A stretch of 64,000 bases of DNA from Thalassotalea sp. PS06 (GTDB taxonomy: Bacteria; Pseudomonadota; Gammaproteobacteria; Enterobacterales; Alteromonadaceae): assembly GCF_007197775.1 (NCBI RefSeq), contig NZ_CP041638.1:2046001-2110000 (forward strand). The letters are read 5' to 3'. The stretch's first letter is position 1. The number at the start of each line of letters is the position of its first letter. The notes beneath the pieces were generated by a model. That model searched no databases, was not told the DNA's origin, and saw only the letters and a list, made by a program, of their open reading frames with translations. The position numbers and the translations under genes are program-made. Below, piece after piece: positions 38,853-47,657 of the stretch.

Positions 38853-40142
38853 ATGGCTGAATCTAAAGCCACTCTGAGCGTCGATGGTAAAGAGATTGCG
38901 GAGTTACCAATTCTTTCTGGAACCGCAGGTAATGACGTTATCGACATCCGTACTCTGGGAAGCAAAGGCTATTTCACCTACGATCCTGGCTTTTTAGCAA
39001 CTGCCTCCTGTGAATCTGAAATCACTTTCATCGATGGCGCTAAAGGTGTTCTTCAACACCGCGGTTACGCTATCGACGATTTGGCAAAGAAAGCCGACTA
39101 TCTGGAAGTTTGTTATATCCTGTTAAACGGCAAAGCCCCCAGCCAGGAAGAGTACAACGATTTCGTTAACATCATCACCAACCACACCATGGTTCATGAG
39201 CAGTTAGCACACTTCTTCCAGGGATTCCGCCCTGACGCTCACCCAATGGCAATGCTTTGTGGTGTTGTAGGCGCCCTATCCTCTTTCTATCACGACGACC
39301 TTGATATTGCTGATCGCGCCAAGCGCTTGCGTTGTGCACATCGGTTAGTTGCTAAGATGCCAACCATTGCTGCTATGGCTTATAAGTACAGCATCGGTCA
39401 GCCGTTCGTTTATCCTCGTAATGATTTATCTTACGCAGAAAACTTCTTACACATGATGTTCTCTGTTCCTGCTGAAGAGTACAAAGTCAGCCCAACCTTA
39501 GCTCGCGCTATGGACCGTATCTTCATCCTTCACGCTGACCACGAACAAAATGCTTCAACGTCGACTGTACGTTTAGCGGGTTCTTCTGGTGCTAACCCGT
39601 ATGCCTGTATCGCGGCTGGTGTTGCATCTTTGTGGGGGCCAGCTCACGGTGGTGCTAACGAAGCATGTCTGAACATGCTTGAAAAAATCGGTGATGTTTC
39701 TCGCGTAGATGAGTTCGTCGCTCGTGCGAAAGACAAGAACGACCCATTCCGTCTAATGGGCTTCGGTCACCGTGTTTACAAGAACTTCGACCCTCGCGCA
39801 ACCGTAATGCGTGAAACCTGTCACGAAGTTCTTAACGAGCTAGGTGTAGAAGATCCACTATTAGACGTAGCGATGGCGCTTGAAAAAGTAGCGCTTGAAG
39901 ACCCGTACTTCATTGAGAAGAAACTTTACCCGAACGTAGACTTCTACTCAGGTATCATTCTAAAAGCTATCGGTATTCCAACCAGCATGTTCACTGTGAT
40001 CTTCGCATTATCACGTACTGTTGGCTGGTGTTCACACTGGGACGAAATGCTGACTCAACCAGGTCAGAAAATTGGTCGTCCTCGTCAGAACTACACTGGT
40101 GAATTGAACAAAGAATTCACCCCGCTTGATTCGCACAAGTAA
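38853..40142 (+). CDS. gltA: Citrate synthase (type II)
   Basis: GltA condenses oxaloacetate and acetyl-CoA. The 429-aa product (E. coli 427) has [15 protein letters not shown] at the N-terminus, [16 protein letters not shown] and [14 protein letters not shown] with active-site histidines, [15 protein letters not shown], and the catalytic Asp in NVDFYSGI. The ATG at 38853 follows AGAGGA. Divergent from sdhC, as is usual in gammaproteobacteria, and followed by a terminator. Confidence 0.98.
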   Translation: MAESKATLSVDGKEIAELPILSGTAGNDVIDIRTLGSKGYFTYDPGFLATASCESEITFIDGAKGVLQHRGYAIDDLAKKADYLEVCYILLNGKAPSQEEYNDFVNIITNHTMVHEQLAHFFQGFRPDAHPMAMLCGVVGALSSFYHDDLDIADRAKRLRCAHRLVAKMPTIAAMAYKYSIGQPFVYPRNDLSYAENFLHMMFSVPAEEYKVSPTLARAMDRIFILHADHEQNASTSTVRLAGSSGANPYACIAAGVASLWGPAHGGANEACLNMLEKIGDVSRVDEFVARAKDKNDPFRLMGFGHRVYKNFDPRATVMRETCHEVLNELGVEDPLLDVAMALEKVALEDPYFIEKKLYPNVDFYSGIILKAIGIPTSMFTVIFALSRTVGWCSHWDEMLTQPGQKIGRPRQNYTGELNKEFTPLDSHK

Positions 40143-40159
40143 TCAAACGCAGTTTTTTC

Positions 40160-40188
40160 AAAAAGGCAGCCTTCGGGTTGCCTTTTTT
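40160..40188 (+). terminator. Rho-independent terminator after gltA
   Basis: Stem AAAAGGCA / TGCCTTTT around CCTTCGGG with an internal G-C, then a T-run. Confidence 0.85.
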
Positions 40189-40194
40189 GTTTTT

Positions 40195-40339
40195 GGAGGA
40201 GTCAAAACAGAAGGCGTTTTAAAGGTGGAGTCAAAACAGAAAACGCTTTGAGGGTGGAGTCAAAGCAGCAAACGCTTTGAGGGTGGAGTCAAAGCAGCAA
40301 ACGCTTTGAGGGTGGAGTCAAAACAGAACGCGTTTTGAA
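40195..40339. repeat. 29-bp tandem repeat, five copies
   Basis: Units begin GGTGGAGTCAAA (first one GGAGG) at 40195, 40224, 40253, 40282 and 40311, with consensus GGTGGAGTCAAAACAGAAAA followed by CGCTTTGAG. Copies 3 and 4 are identical. They are contiguous, so there are no spacers and this is not a CRISPR array. Confidence 0.92.
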
Positions 40340-40346
40340 GGATTTG

Positions 40347-40565
40347 GCCAGGGATGGCCTATATGCCGAAAATGCAGGAGCAATTTTCGGTTTTGCCAGG
40401 GATGGCCTATATGCCGAAAATGCAGGAGCAATTTTCGGTTTTGCCAGGGATGGCCTATATGCCGAAAATGCAGGAGCAATTTTCGGTTTTGGCAGGGATG
40501 GCCTATATGCCGAAAATGCAGGAGCAATTTTCGGTTTTGGCAGGGATGGCCTATATGCCGAAATG
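40347..40565. repeat. 48-bp tandem repeat, about 4.6 copies, with further scattered copies to 41.07 kb
   Basis: Units begin at 40347, 40395, 40443, 40491 and 40539 (GCCAGGGATGGCCTATATGC...). Each contains an 8-bp-class inverted repeat CGAAAAT...ATTTTCG and the short palindromic pair GGCC...GGCC. Partial units recur at about 40682, 40873 and 41061. Because 48 is divisible by three, long frames are open on both strands; none has a ribosome binding site, and I treat them as artefacts. Confidence 0.92.
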
Positions 40566-40867
40566 CACTAATACATGGAGGTATGTAGTTAGAATAACGC
40601 ACTAATACAAGGATGTATGTAGCTAGAATAACGCAGGAGTAGTTATCGAGGAGCAGTTATCGAGGAGCAATTTTCGGTTTTGCCAGGGATGGCCTATATG
40701 CCGAAATGCACTAATACATGGAGGTATGTAGTTAGAATAACGCACTAATACAAGGATGTATGTAGCTAGAATAACGCACTAATACAAGGATGTATGTAGT
40801 TAGAATAACGCAGGAGCAGTTATCGAGGAGCAGTTATCGAGGAGAAGTTATCGAGGAGCAATTTTCG
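40566..40867. repeat. Interleaved 34-bp and 14-bp tandem repeats
   Basis: 34-bp units begin CACTAATACA at 40566 and 40600, and again at 40709, 40743 and 40777 (core GATGTATGTAGCTAGAATAACG). 14-bp units AGGAGCAGTTATCG occur at 40812, 40826 and 40840, and a pair occurs near 40630-40670. A 48-bp unit remnant at 40682 links the two blocks; the join CCGAAATGCACTAATAC recurs with an offset of 143 bp. Confidence 0.88.
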
Positions 40868-40915
40868 GTTTTGGCAGGGATGGCCTATATGCCGAAAATG
40901 CACAAGGACATGGAT

Positions 40916-42022
40916 GAAAAGCCAAGTACCCATTCGAATAACGAAAAAGACCCTAACAACGTCATCTCCTTGAAAAAGGAGATCTTCGACTTTGCCAAGG
41001 CTCTGATTTCCAGTCGTGGCTGGAAATGACGGGAGTTGATGATGTTGTTTGAAAGGTTTGGCCAGGGATGGCCGGCGACACTGTGAGACAAATCTCGGTG
41101 GTCCTTCTGTTTGTACGTTGGCATTTCGATAAAAGTAGGCGTCAAAATCGAGCTAGTTTTTGCCAAAAAGTCGATATCAAAAGGTTTCTAGTACTAATTA
41201 TTCGGGTTGGATTCGGTAAATTTGGGTAAATTCAAAGGTGAATTTAACTGAAAGAGGCGTAAATTAAGCCGCCAATCGTCATTCGGTCCAAGAGCCGAAA
41301 TCTTAGTTTTCAATGCAATTCCATTCCGAGAGATACCGGACGACTCTGGTATGCCAAACGTTATTACCATGCTAACAGCCGAATCCGAACGCTCAACGTC
41401 ATTCCGGACTCCGATCCGGAATCTAAAAGAACGAAACTCTCCTGATTCTATTCAGAATCTTGCAGCTTTTAACTACTATCGCCATAGGATACATCGATAG
41501 ATGGAGTATATTTTTATCCTGTTTCCGGTGCATGCCTTAACGGCGAAAGGTGCGAATTAACCAAAATTCAGCTAAAAATGACGGAAATTCTCTCTTTATC
41601 TCTCTGTGGTTAGAATTTAAACAACTAGCCTGTGGATTTTTCGTATAAGAAACATACAGTAAAGCCCTATATTTTCCTCCTCCTCCGTTAATTTTCTTGG
41701 GAAAATCACCATTTATTGGACAATAACTTGTCAAAAAGAGTCATGTCGTGCGACATTTTTAGTAAAACTCGACAAAATTTTTCGACGGTATTTCGAAATA
41801 ATCTCAAACTTTCTTAGTCAAACAGCTCAACAATTGATGAATGATTATTCAGCAAACGTTTATTAAGCCGTTTTATTGGTAATAAATAATAGAGAAAAGC
41901 CTTGAACAGACCATCTGATTCGATGACTTTTATAGATCAAACAGCTGTTATTTATCGCTTTATTGTGTTTTGGTTATTAAGCTAAACTTATATCGAATCA
42001 ACCTTTTGAGCAGAATGCATTA
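40916..42022. other. Non-coding region with degenerate hairpin repeats
   Basis: About 1.1 kb without a supportable gene. 41006-41032 holds GATTTCCAGTCGTGGCTGGA followed by AATGACG, a stem variant of the GATTCCGG...CCGGAATGACG family seen at 8.9-9.8 kb; inverted relatives appear near 41277-41305 and 41398-41424. The last 600 bp before the sensor gene is AT-rich with nothing recognisable, and a 65-codon minus-strand frame there lacks an SD. Confidence 0.6.
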
Positions 42023-43111
42023 GTGAATGGTGATAAAAAACCTGATAGCCATGTAGCTGTGCCAGTTATCCTGATTGTCGACGACGAGCCGGGCAATATT
42101 GATCTGGCCTCTAGCGTCCTGCGCCCGGATTACCGGATAAAAGCCGCAACCAATGCAACAACAGCCTTAAAGATAATTAAGGCCGATAGCAATATTGACC
42201 TGATATTACTCGATATCATGATGCCTAATATCAATGGCTTTGAGCTGTGCCGTCAGCTTAAAAATGATCAAACCACTGCCGATATTCCAATCATTTTTCT
42301 CACTGCAAAATCTCAGGTCGAGGATATTACCCAGGGTTTCAAACTCGGCGCAGTTGATTACATCACCAAACCATTGCAGCCCGATGTGCTCTCGGCTCGG
42401 GTCAAAACCCATGTGCAACTGCATCAAACTAGAAAGCTTTTAAAAAGTCAGGTCACAACTTTAGAAGAGAATGCCAGGTTACGTGAGGATATCGAACGTT
42501 TGACCCATCATGATTTAAAAGGTCCGTTAGGTGTTATCTTGTTCGAATTAAATAAGATTGATGACAAGAGCGTCTCCAATTCCATTGAGGAATCGGTTAC
42601 CAATTTACTCAACATGATCAATAACTCTTTGGATATCTTTAAGATAGAAAATGGTACTTACCCGCTGGATCCGGATATGGTGGATTTAAAGCACACTATC
42701 AACCGCGCCATCAAATCTGTCCGTTACCTGTCCAAGCCGAAAAATATCACCATCAAACTTATCCAAAAGCAAGACGATTTATACGCTCTGGCAGAGGAGC
42801 TGTTGTGTTTATCTATCGTCAATAATCTACTCAAAAATGCTGTAGAGGCTTCGCCGGATAATCAGACCATCAACATTGAAGTAACAGAACAGGAAGAAAT
42901 GGTAAGTATCCGTATCGAAAATCAGGGCGCGATCCCTGAAGATTTGCGAGATACCATTTTTGAGAAGTACGCCACATCCAACCTTGTCAGGGGTTCAGGG
43001 CTCGGTGCCTATTCTGCGAAATTGATGACCGAAGCGCAAAATGGTCGAATCCATTTTGATGTTATCGACAATCAAAAAACGCGATTTGTCGTTGAATTGC
43101 CAAAATACTAA
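42023..43111 (+). CDS. Response regulator-histidine kinase hybrid (REC + HisKA-like + HATPase)
   Basis: A 362-aa cytosolic signalling protein. An N-terminal receiver domain (about 14-130) has acidic Asp20/Asp21, phospho-acceptor Asp64 and Lys116. A dimerisation segment carries the H box THHDLKGPLG (probable His163). The ATPase domain has an N box NNLLKNAVEAS and G box GSGLGAYSAKLM. There is no transmembrane or sensor domain, so it probably receives phosphate from, or competes with, another kinase. Start is GTG at 42023. It has no output-regulator neighbour. Confidence 0.85.
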   Translation: MNGDKKPDSHVAVPVILIVDDEPGNIDLASSVLRPDYRIKAATNATTALKIIKADSNIDLILLDIMMPNINGFELCRQLKNDQTTADIPIIFLTAKSQVEDITQGFKLGAVDYITKPLQPDVLSARVKTHVQLHQTRKLLKSQVTTLEENARLREDIERLTHHDLKGPLGVILFELNKIDDKSVSNSIEESVTNLLNMINNSLDIFKIENGTYPLDPDMVDLKHTINRAIKSVRYLSKPKNITIKLIQKQDDLYALAEELLCLSIVNNLLKNAVEASPDNQTINIEVTEQEEMVSIRIENQGAIPEDLRDTIFEKYATSNLVRGSGLGAYSAKLMTEAQNGRIHFDVIDNQKTRFVVELPKY

Positions 43112-43181
43112 CCCCTAGTCCCCTTTCATATTTGTTATTAGAGTGTTTCCGTTATTGAGCCTTGAAGTTGCAATTGGTGTA

Positions 43182-43456
43182 ATACCAAGTCCACTAAGTG
43201 ATTTCCCACTCAGTGAGAATTTAAAGGCTTTTAGGCAATGCTTTAATTGTAGAGAACGGTTGGATCATTTTCGAAATCAGCCAGAATCAATAACGCAGGA
43301 TAAACGCCTTTAAAACTCACCCAGAGGGAGTTTATCAGAGGCCCATTTACTGCCCTATATTTCATTAATATAGAATGACTATATCAATAAAATCTATGTT
43401 GTAACTGAACCTCTGCCCTAACTCTGAGTTGTGCAAAAACTCAATGGAATTGGTAT
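43182..43456. mobile_element. MITE-like element, copy B (275 bp, inverted relative to A and D)
   Basis: Ends ATACCAAGTCCACTA and AATGGAATTGGTAT; the interior is the reverse complement of copies A and D (for example CTCACTGAGTGAGAATTTAAA read in reverse). Its right end is 35 bp from the tcdA ATG and, with the flanking AAT, forms TGGTATAAT, an extended -10 box. Confidence 0.88.
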
Positions 43457-43491
43457 AATGCCGGCGATTTTAACTCGACCGTGAAAATAAC

Positions 43492-44295
43492 ATGTCAGAT
43501 ACACAATTGCGCTTTGGCGGAATCGAACGCCTTTATGGCAAAAGCGCGTTTCAACATATTCAAAATGCTCACTTTTGTGTCATCGGTATCGGTGGTGTTG
43601 GCTCGTGGGCGGTTGAATCACTAGCTAGAACCGGTATTGGCACCCTCACGCTGATCGATCTAGATGATATCTGTACGACCAATATCAACCGTCAGATCCA
43701 CGCATTAACGGACACCGTTGGTGAAAGTAAAGTGGAAACCATGGCCGAGCGAGTTCGTCAAATCAACCCTGATTGTAACGTCAATGAAGTTGAAGACTTC
43801 ATTACCATGGAAAACCTGTCTGAACTTCTGCATCCTGGTCTTGATTACGTTATCGATGCCATCGACTCGGTTCAGGTTAAAAGCGCCCTGATCGCTTATT
43901 GTAAACGACATAAGATCCCGTTAATCACCATAGGTGGCGCTGGTGGGCAGCTAGATCCGACCCAGATTTGTATCAGTGACTTAAGCAAAACTTATCAGGA
44001 TCCACTGTTGGCAAAAGTGAAAAATCAATTGCGCCGCCAGTATAATTTCTCCCGGAATACTAAGCGTAAGTTTGGCATAGACGCGGTATTTTCAACCGAG
44101 CAATTGACCTACCCGGATAACGAAGGGGAAGTGTGTTTGGCAAAACCGGATAACGCCGATTCGATGCGATTAGATTGCCGCAGCGGTTTTGGTGCTATCA
44201 CCCATGTAACGGCAAGCTTTGCATTCTTTGCGGTAAGTAAAGCTATCGATAAGTTTTTAAACGCGAAAGCTCGTAAACTCGCTGAATCTGCTTAA
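43492..44295 (+). CDS. tcdA: tRNA threonylcarbamoyladenosine dehydratase TcdA (CsdL)
   Basis: TcdA, an E1-like enzyme, dehydrates t6A37 to cyclic t6A in tRNAs. The 267-aa product (E. coli 268) has the nucleotide-binding VIGIGGVGSWAVESLARTGI, IDLDDICTTNINRQIHAL, and AIDSVQVKSALIAYCKR. The partner cysteine desulfurase/CsdE pair, adjacent in E. coli, is not here; a SufS-SufE fusion lies 6 kb away. A MITE end lies directly upstream and may supply the promoter. Confidence 0.95.
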   Translation: MSDTQLRFGGIERLYGKSAFQHIQNAHFCVIGIGGVGSWAVESLARTGIGTLTLIDLDDICTTNINRQIHALTDTVGESKVETMAERVRQINPDCNVNEVEDFITMENLSELLHPGLDYVIDAIDSVQVKSALIAYCKRHKIPLITIGGAGGQLDPTQICISDLSKTYQDPLLAKVKNQLRRQYNFSRNTKRKFGIDAVFSTEQLTYPDNEGEVCLAKPDNADSMRLDCRSGFGAITHVTASFAFFAVSKAIDKFLNAKARKLAESA

Positions 44296-44325
44296 GCCTT
44301 TTTAAGCAAATCCCTGAATAATAAT

Positions 44326-45011
44326 TCAGGTACTTTGCTCACTAATTTTACTTAGCACGATATCAAAATTGCCATTTAAAAACCGGCGTTGTTTATCCGC
44401 TTTAAAATCGACAATCAGTTGTTTTTGCTCTTGCTCACTTAATTCAAGCAACAATAAATCTCGCTGATTCAACGGTTCCTCAGAAAATACATTTGTGTGG
44501 TCAGCTCCCGATAACCACGTTTGGCCACTTTAAAATGAATGTGTGGCGGTCGCATCCATTTACCATCTGCAGGATAAGGCCCCGGTTTGACAGAGCGAAA
44601 GTGATAAAAGCCATTGTCATCGGTTTGCACGGTGCCCCATCCCTGGAAATTCTCATCAACTTTCACTCGGCGTAAATCCCGTTCATGATGATACTTACCA
44701 AAACTATTGGCCTGCCAGACATCAATTAACGCTTGTTTTACCGGCACCCCATATTGATCGACAATTCTGCCAGACACTTTAATAAACTGCCCTTCAGCTC
44801 TTTTATCGTGTCCCTGGATATAGGTTAAGTCCAGGTCCATGTCCTTTTGACTAGAATTTGGAAAAAATGGCCCCTCGGTTTGCTCCGGGGTTGGATTGAA
44901 ATTACTGTTTTCTGCAGAGCGCGTGTGCGCAGCAAATAACAAACTCGTGGCGCCAAGAGCGCTGAGTTTTAAGAAACGGCGGCGAAGCCAGGAAGGTCGC
45001 TTCAGAGTCAT
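44326..45011 (-). pseudogene. Intradiol ring-cleavage dioxygenase-like gene with Tat signal and a C-terminal frameshift
   Basis: From the ATG at 45011 the frame encodes a Tat-type signal (RRRFLKLSALGATSLLFA) and an intradiol dioxygenase/protocatechuate 3,4-dioxygenase-beta-like domain with TEGPFF, GKYHHERD, GWGTVQTDDNGFYHFR and the iron-ligand region RPPHIHFKVA. It stops early at 44469 after MYFLRNR. In the -1 frame, reading on from MYF gives SEEPLNQRDLLLLELSEQ and continues to a TGA at 44326, the expected family C-terminus. One missing T in the T4 run at 44484-44487 (A on the + strand) explains this. Real mutation or sequencing error cannot be told here. Confidence 0.75.
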
Positions 45012-45043
45012 AACTGCTAACTCCACTAAATACAGGCTTATAT

Positions 45044-45140
45044 GATTTTGACAATGGAATGACCATTCTCTGCAATCAAAGCCTTGCTTAAAAGCCTTTA
45101 AATTATCACTGAGTGAGCAATCATTTAATGGGATTGGTAT
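45044..45140. mobile_element. MITE fragment, copy C (solo right end, about 97 bp)
   Basis: Matches the right third of copy A from GATTTTGACAATGGAATGAC to the end TTAATGGGATTGGTAT. It lacks the left end and middle. It lies just upstream of the dioxygenase gene and may have displaced its original promoter. Confidence 0.85.
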
Positions 45141-45190
45141 TATAGGTTTAGAACAAGAGCGCAGAGAACACAAACGATTGGGGGCAAACC

Positions 45191-45685
45191 TTAGATTCGT
45201 GTGACCTCATCGGCCCACCACCAAACCTTGTTGTAACCGATATTAAAGTGAGAAAAATAAGAAAATGGAACGCCCTTTTGAAAGTTCAGACTCACGATAA
45301 AATCCTTGGATGACGGCGAATGCATTGAGAATCCTCCCGTACCCGGTGATGTCATCGTGCCTTGGTTAAGATCAAACAATACGTCCCCCTCGGCAATATA
45401 ATACAGGTCAGGATATTCCAACGATTGGTAAATCCTTCCGGCTACCGCTTCTCCTCGTTTGTAGAGGATGAGATCGGTTCTAACAAAGTGAACAACCTTG
45501 CCCGAATATGAAAATGCATTAATAAGAGACTCAACCCAGTCTTTATCCGCCTTTGTAAGTTGATGCTTTTTAAATTCGTTGGAGAAATCTGTGGAATATC
45601 GAGTATCACCGGACGCCATATCCCCAGCACTTGCCACTGCAGGAATGAACCAAAAACAGACTAGAAGTTTTATTATGACTTTCAT
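45191..45685 (-). CDS. Secreted protein of unknown function in an ABC-exporter operon
   Basis: A 164-aa protein with signal peptide (about 1-20, LLVCFWFIPAVASA). The mature part is mixed alpha/beta with no motif recognised; it ends YNKVWWWADEVTRI. Its ATG lies 10 nt after the stop of the ABC ATPase gene, so the three genes permease-ATPase-this form an operon. It may be the exporter's partner, but this is inferred from position only. Confidence 0.65.
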   Translation of the reverse strand: MKVIIKLLVCFWFIPAVASAGDMASGDTRYSTDFSNEFKKHQLTKADKDWVESLINAFSYSGKVVHFVRTDLILYKRGEAVAGRIYQSLEYPDLYYIAEGDVLFDLNQGTMTSPGTGGFSMHSPSSKDFIVSLNFQKGVPFSYFSHFNIGYNKVWWWADEVTRI

Positions 45686-45695
45686 CGAATTAATT

Positions 45696-46649
45696 TTATT
45701 CCTGAGAAAACCACTGATTTTCCAGCGTTACCCCATTTATCAATTGCTCATAATGCCAGTGATTTTGCGCAAATAACGCCAATAACGCCTGTTCCAGCTG
45801 ATAAGGTTCAGAGCCGCCTCGATACATAATCTGGAACTCGTGTCTTTGGGTGGCATCCACATCTTGCACCGCGGGCAATGCTTTTATTTTATTGATTAAC
45901 CCCGGAATTTGATCAGAGCAACGCAGTGTCAGCGTCAGTACATTGTCGCTAGTAGCAATTTTCACCGCACCACTGACAGATCGATTTTCAGCAGGTTGAT
46001 TAAAATTCTCTGATAGCTTGATATTGCCATCTCTTAAGAACATCACTCGTGGGCATATTCGCTGCAACTGCTCCAACTGATGGGAGCTGATAATCAGTGT
46101 CGCAAGCTCTTTGATATCAACGAGTATGTTAGAGATTTGTCTGGCGTAATCAGGATCTAAACCTGCAGTCGGTTCATCGAGAAGAATCACCTCTGGAGAG
46201 CCCAGTAAGCCTTGAGCGATCGCCAAACGCTTTTTCATCCCATGGGAAAGAACCTGACTTTTTTGCTTTGCATAACCTTCAAGGCCGGTTAGCTCTAAAA
46301 CCCGACTAACATCCATACGTGCCTTTTTGCCCGCCATTCCTTGCAATTTAGCATAAAGAATTAACTGTCGTTCAATAGAAAAATCCGGATCGAACTCTGC
46401 GTCCTGAATCAATGCAGATAAACGGGACAAATGCCGATAACTTGAGACGGCCTGCCCCAATACATTAACCTCACCACTATCTGCCTTCAAAAAGCCACAG
46501 ATAATCGAAAACATGGTAGTTTTACCGGCGCCATTGGCGCCAACCAGAGCTACCGGCTCTCCCGCTGTAATATCGACACTGACATTATCCAGCACTTTAT
46601 GGGCGCCGTAGGCCTTAGAAACGTTTTTTAAACTCAGTACCGTATCCAT
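45696..46649 (-). CDS. ABC transporter ATP-binding protein
   Basis: A 317-aa ABC ATPase of the ABC-2 exporter type: Walker A VGANGAGKTT, signature LSHGMKKRLAIAQGLLG, Walker B VILLDEPTAGLDPD, and a C-terminal extension (about 220-317) common in export ATPases. The ATG at 46649 is chosen, but two upstream in-frame GTG codons (46652 and 46655) are alternatives. It follows the permease by 12 nt. Substrate unknown. Confidence 0.92.
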   Translation of the reverse strand: MDTVLSLKNVSKAYGAHKVLDNVSVDITAGEPVALVGANGAGKTTMFSIICGFLKADSGEVNVLGQAVSSYRHLSRLSALIQDAEFDPDFSIERQLILYAKLQGMAGKKARMDVSRVLELTGLEGYAKQKSQVLSHGMKKRLAIAQGLLGSPEVILLDEPTAGLDPDYARQISNILVDIKELATLIISSHQLEQLQRICPRVMFLRDGNIKLSENFNQPAENRSVSGAVKIATSDNVLTLTLRCSDQIPGLINKIKALPAVQDVDATQRHEFQIMYRGGSEPYQLEQALLALFAQNHWHYEQLINGVTLENQWFSQE

Positions 46650-46661
46650 CACCACTTATCC

Positions 46662-47483
46662 TCAGCTTAAAGAACGAATTCGAAAACAGATTAACGACGC
46701 TAGAATATAGACCCCAACCAAATACAGGGGCTGGCCGAGTTTCTCCAGCGCTGGTCCCTGATCCCCCATAGTAGCGAAAATTCCTAGACCTGGTAACAAC
46801 CATGATGTATTGAGATTTATCTGTAGTTTGGAAGCGAATAGATAATCAATAAGCGGCAGTACCATATACATGAGTATCAGTACCAGAATAACCTTTTTGC
46901 CGGAAGGCATAAGGACATTGAGAAAGTTGGTCAAAGCAATGAAAGGCAATAGCCATAGTACCAGGAAAATAAAGGTGTCTACCCCCTGGTCAATTGCTGC
47001 TGTTAAAGAATCCGGCTCGCGCAACGTGCTGTATGTCAGGGTAATAACGACGAGTGCAAAAACCAGCGCAGTAAAAAATGTTGCATAACCGAGAAAACGA
47101 CCGATTAAGAATTCAGACCGTCGGGTACGCATCAGATAAAACTTTACCGTACCTCGCTGCCGATCACTGGCAAATTGATCGCTGGATAACAATACGCAGG
47201 TAAATGGCAGCAGTACCATAGCGGCAAACCAGAACACTGACAGTTCAGCAACCGGCCATTGAAGTAATTGTTGAAACCCCAAATCGCCAAGAATACCCCG
47301 CATGATCGCGGCATCACCGGTGTTGGATATCAAATCAATCGCTGTTCTTATCGGATAATGGAACAGCAATACCCAGGCACCAAAGAAGGTAAGCAGCGTA
47401 AGTCGACCCGAGCCGGTAACGAAAACACGCCGCCACTCATGTATGCAGACATGCAAAATTCGATTTAAATCATAAACTTTCAT
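46662..47483 (-). CDS. ABC-2 type transporter permease
   Basis: A 273-aa membrane protein with six predicted transmembrane helices and an ABC-2 layout; SDQFASDRQRGTVKFYLMR in the first cytoplasmic loop is characteristic of NosY/ABC-2-like permeases. It is paired with the ATPase gene. First gene of the operon and divergent from the YbaY/META lipoprotein with 174 bp between them. Confidence 0.88.
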   Translation of the reverse strand: MKVYDLNRILHVCIHEWRRVFVTGSGRLTLLTFFGAWVLLFHYPIRTAIDLISNTGDAAIMRGILGDLGFQQLLQWPVAELSVFWFAAMVLLPFTCVLLSSDQFASDRQRGTVKFYLMRTRRSEFLIGRFLGYATFFTALVFALVVITLTYSTLREPDSLTAAIDQGVDTFIFLVLWLLPFIALTNFLNVLMPSGKKVILVLILMYMVLPLIDYLFASKLQINLNTSWLLPGLGIFATMGDQGPALEKLGQPLYLVGVYILASLICFRIRSLS

Positions 47484-47657
47484 ATTGCCATCATAGAAGA
47501 TGCAGTGGCCACTGTTAAGCCTTGATTTGTAAATAGCTGTTTCATTTCAATATGGCCTAAAAACCTCACTTTTAAATAAATTGTCGCCCGAGCATTTTCC
47601 GGCAGGTAGATTGGTATTAAACTTAAGGGGTTTTCTCTAGCTACAAGGCACAAACCG

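Noticed and set aside
40318..40605. Long frames on both strands across the 48-bp array (16-aa periodic peptides)
   Set aside because: They arise because 48 is a multiple of three and the unit has no stop in several frames. The starts lack ribosome binding sites and both strands are equally open.
40195..40867. Possible CRISPR array
   Set aside because: The 29-, 34- and 48-bp units are contiguous with no unique spacers, and there are no cas genes in the window.
41537..41734. 65-aa minus-strand frame in the AT-rich gap before the sensor-kinase gene
   Set aside because: No SD, low-complexity text and no neighbours to support it.
44475..44495. Programmed -1 frameshift in the dioxygenase gene
   Set aside because: There is no X XXY YYZ slippery heptamer in the zero frame, so a one-base deletion or sequencing error is a simpler explanation.
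45012..45173. N-terminal extension of the dioxygenase frame
   Set aside because: The extension reads through MITE fragment C and has no SD; a Tat signal starts properly at 45011.
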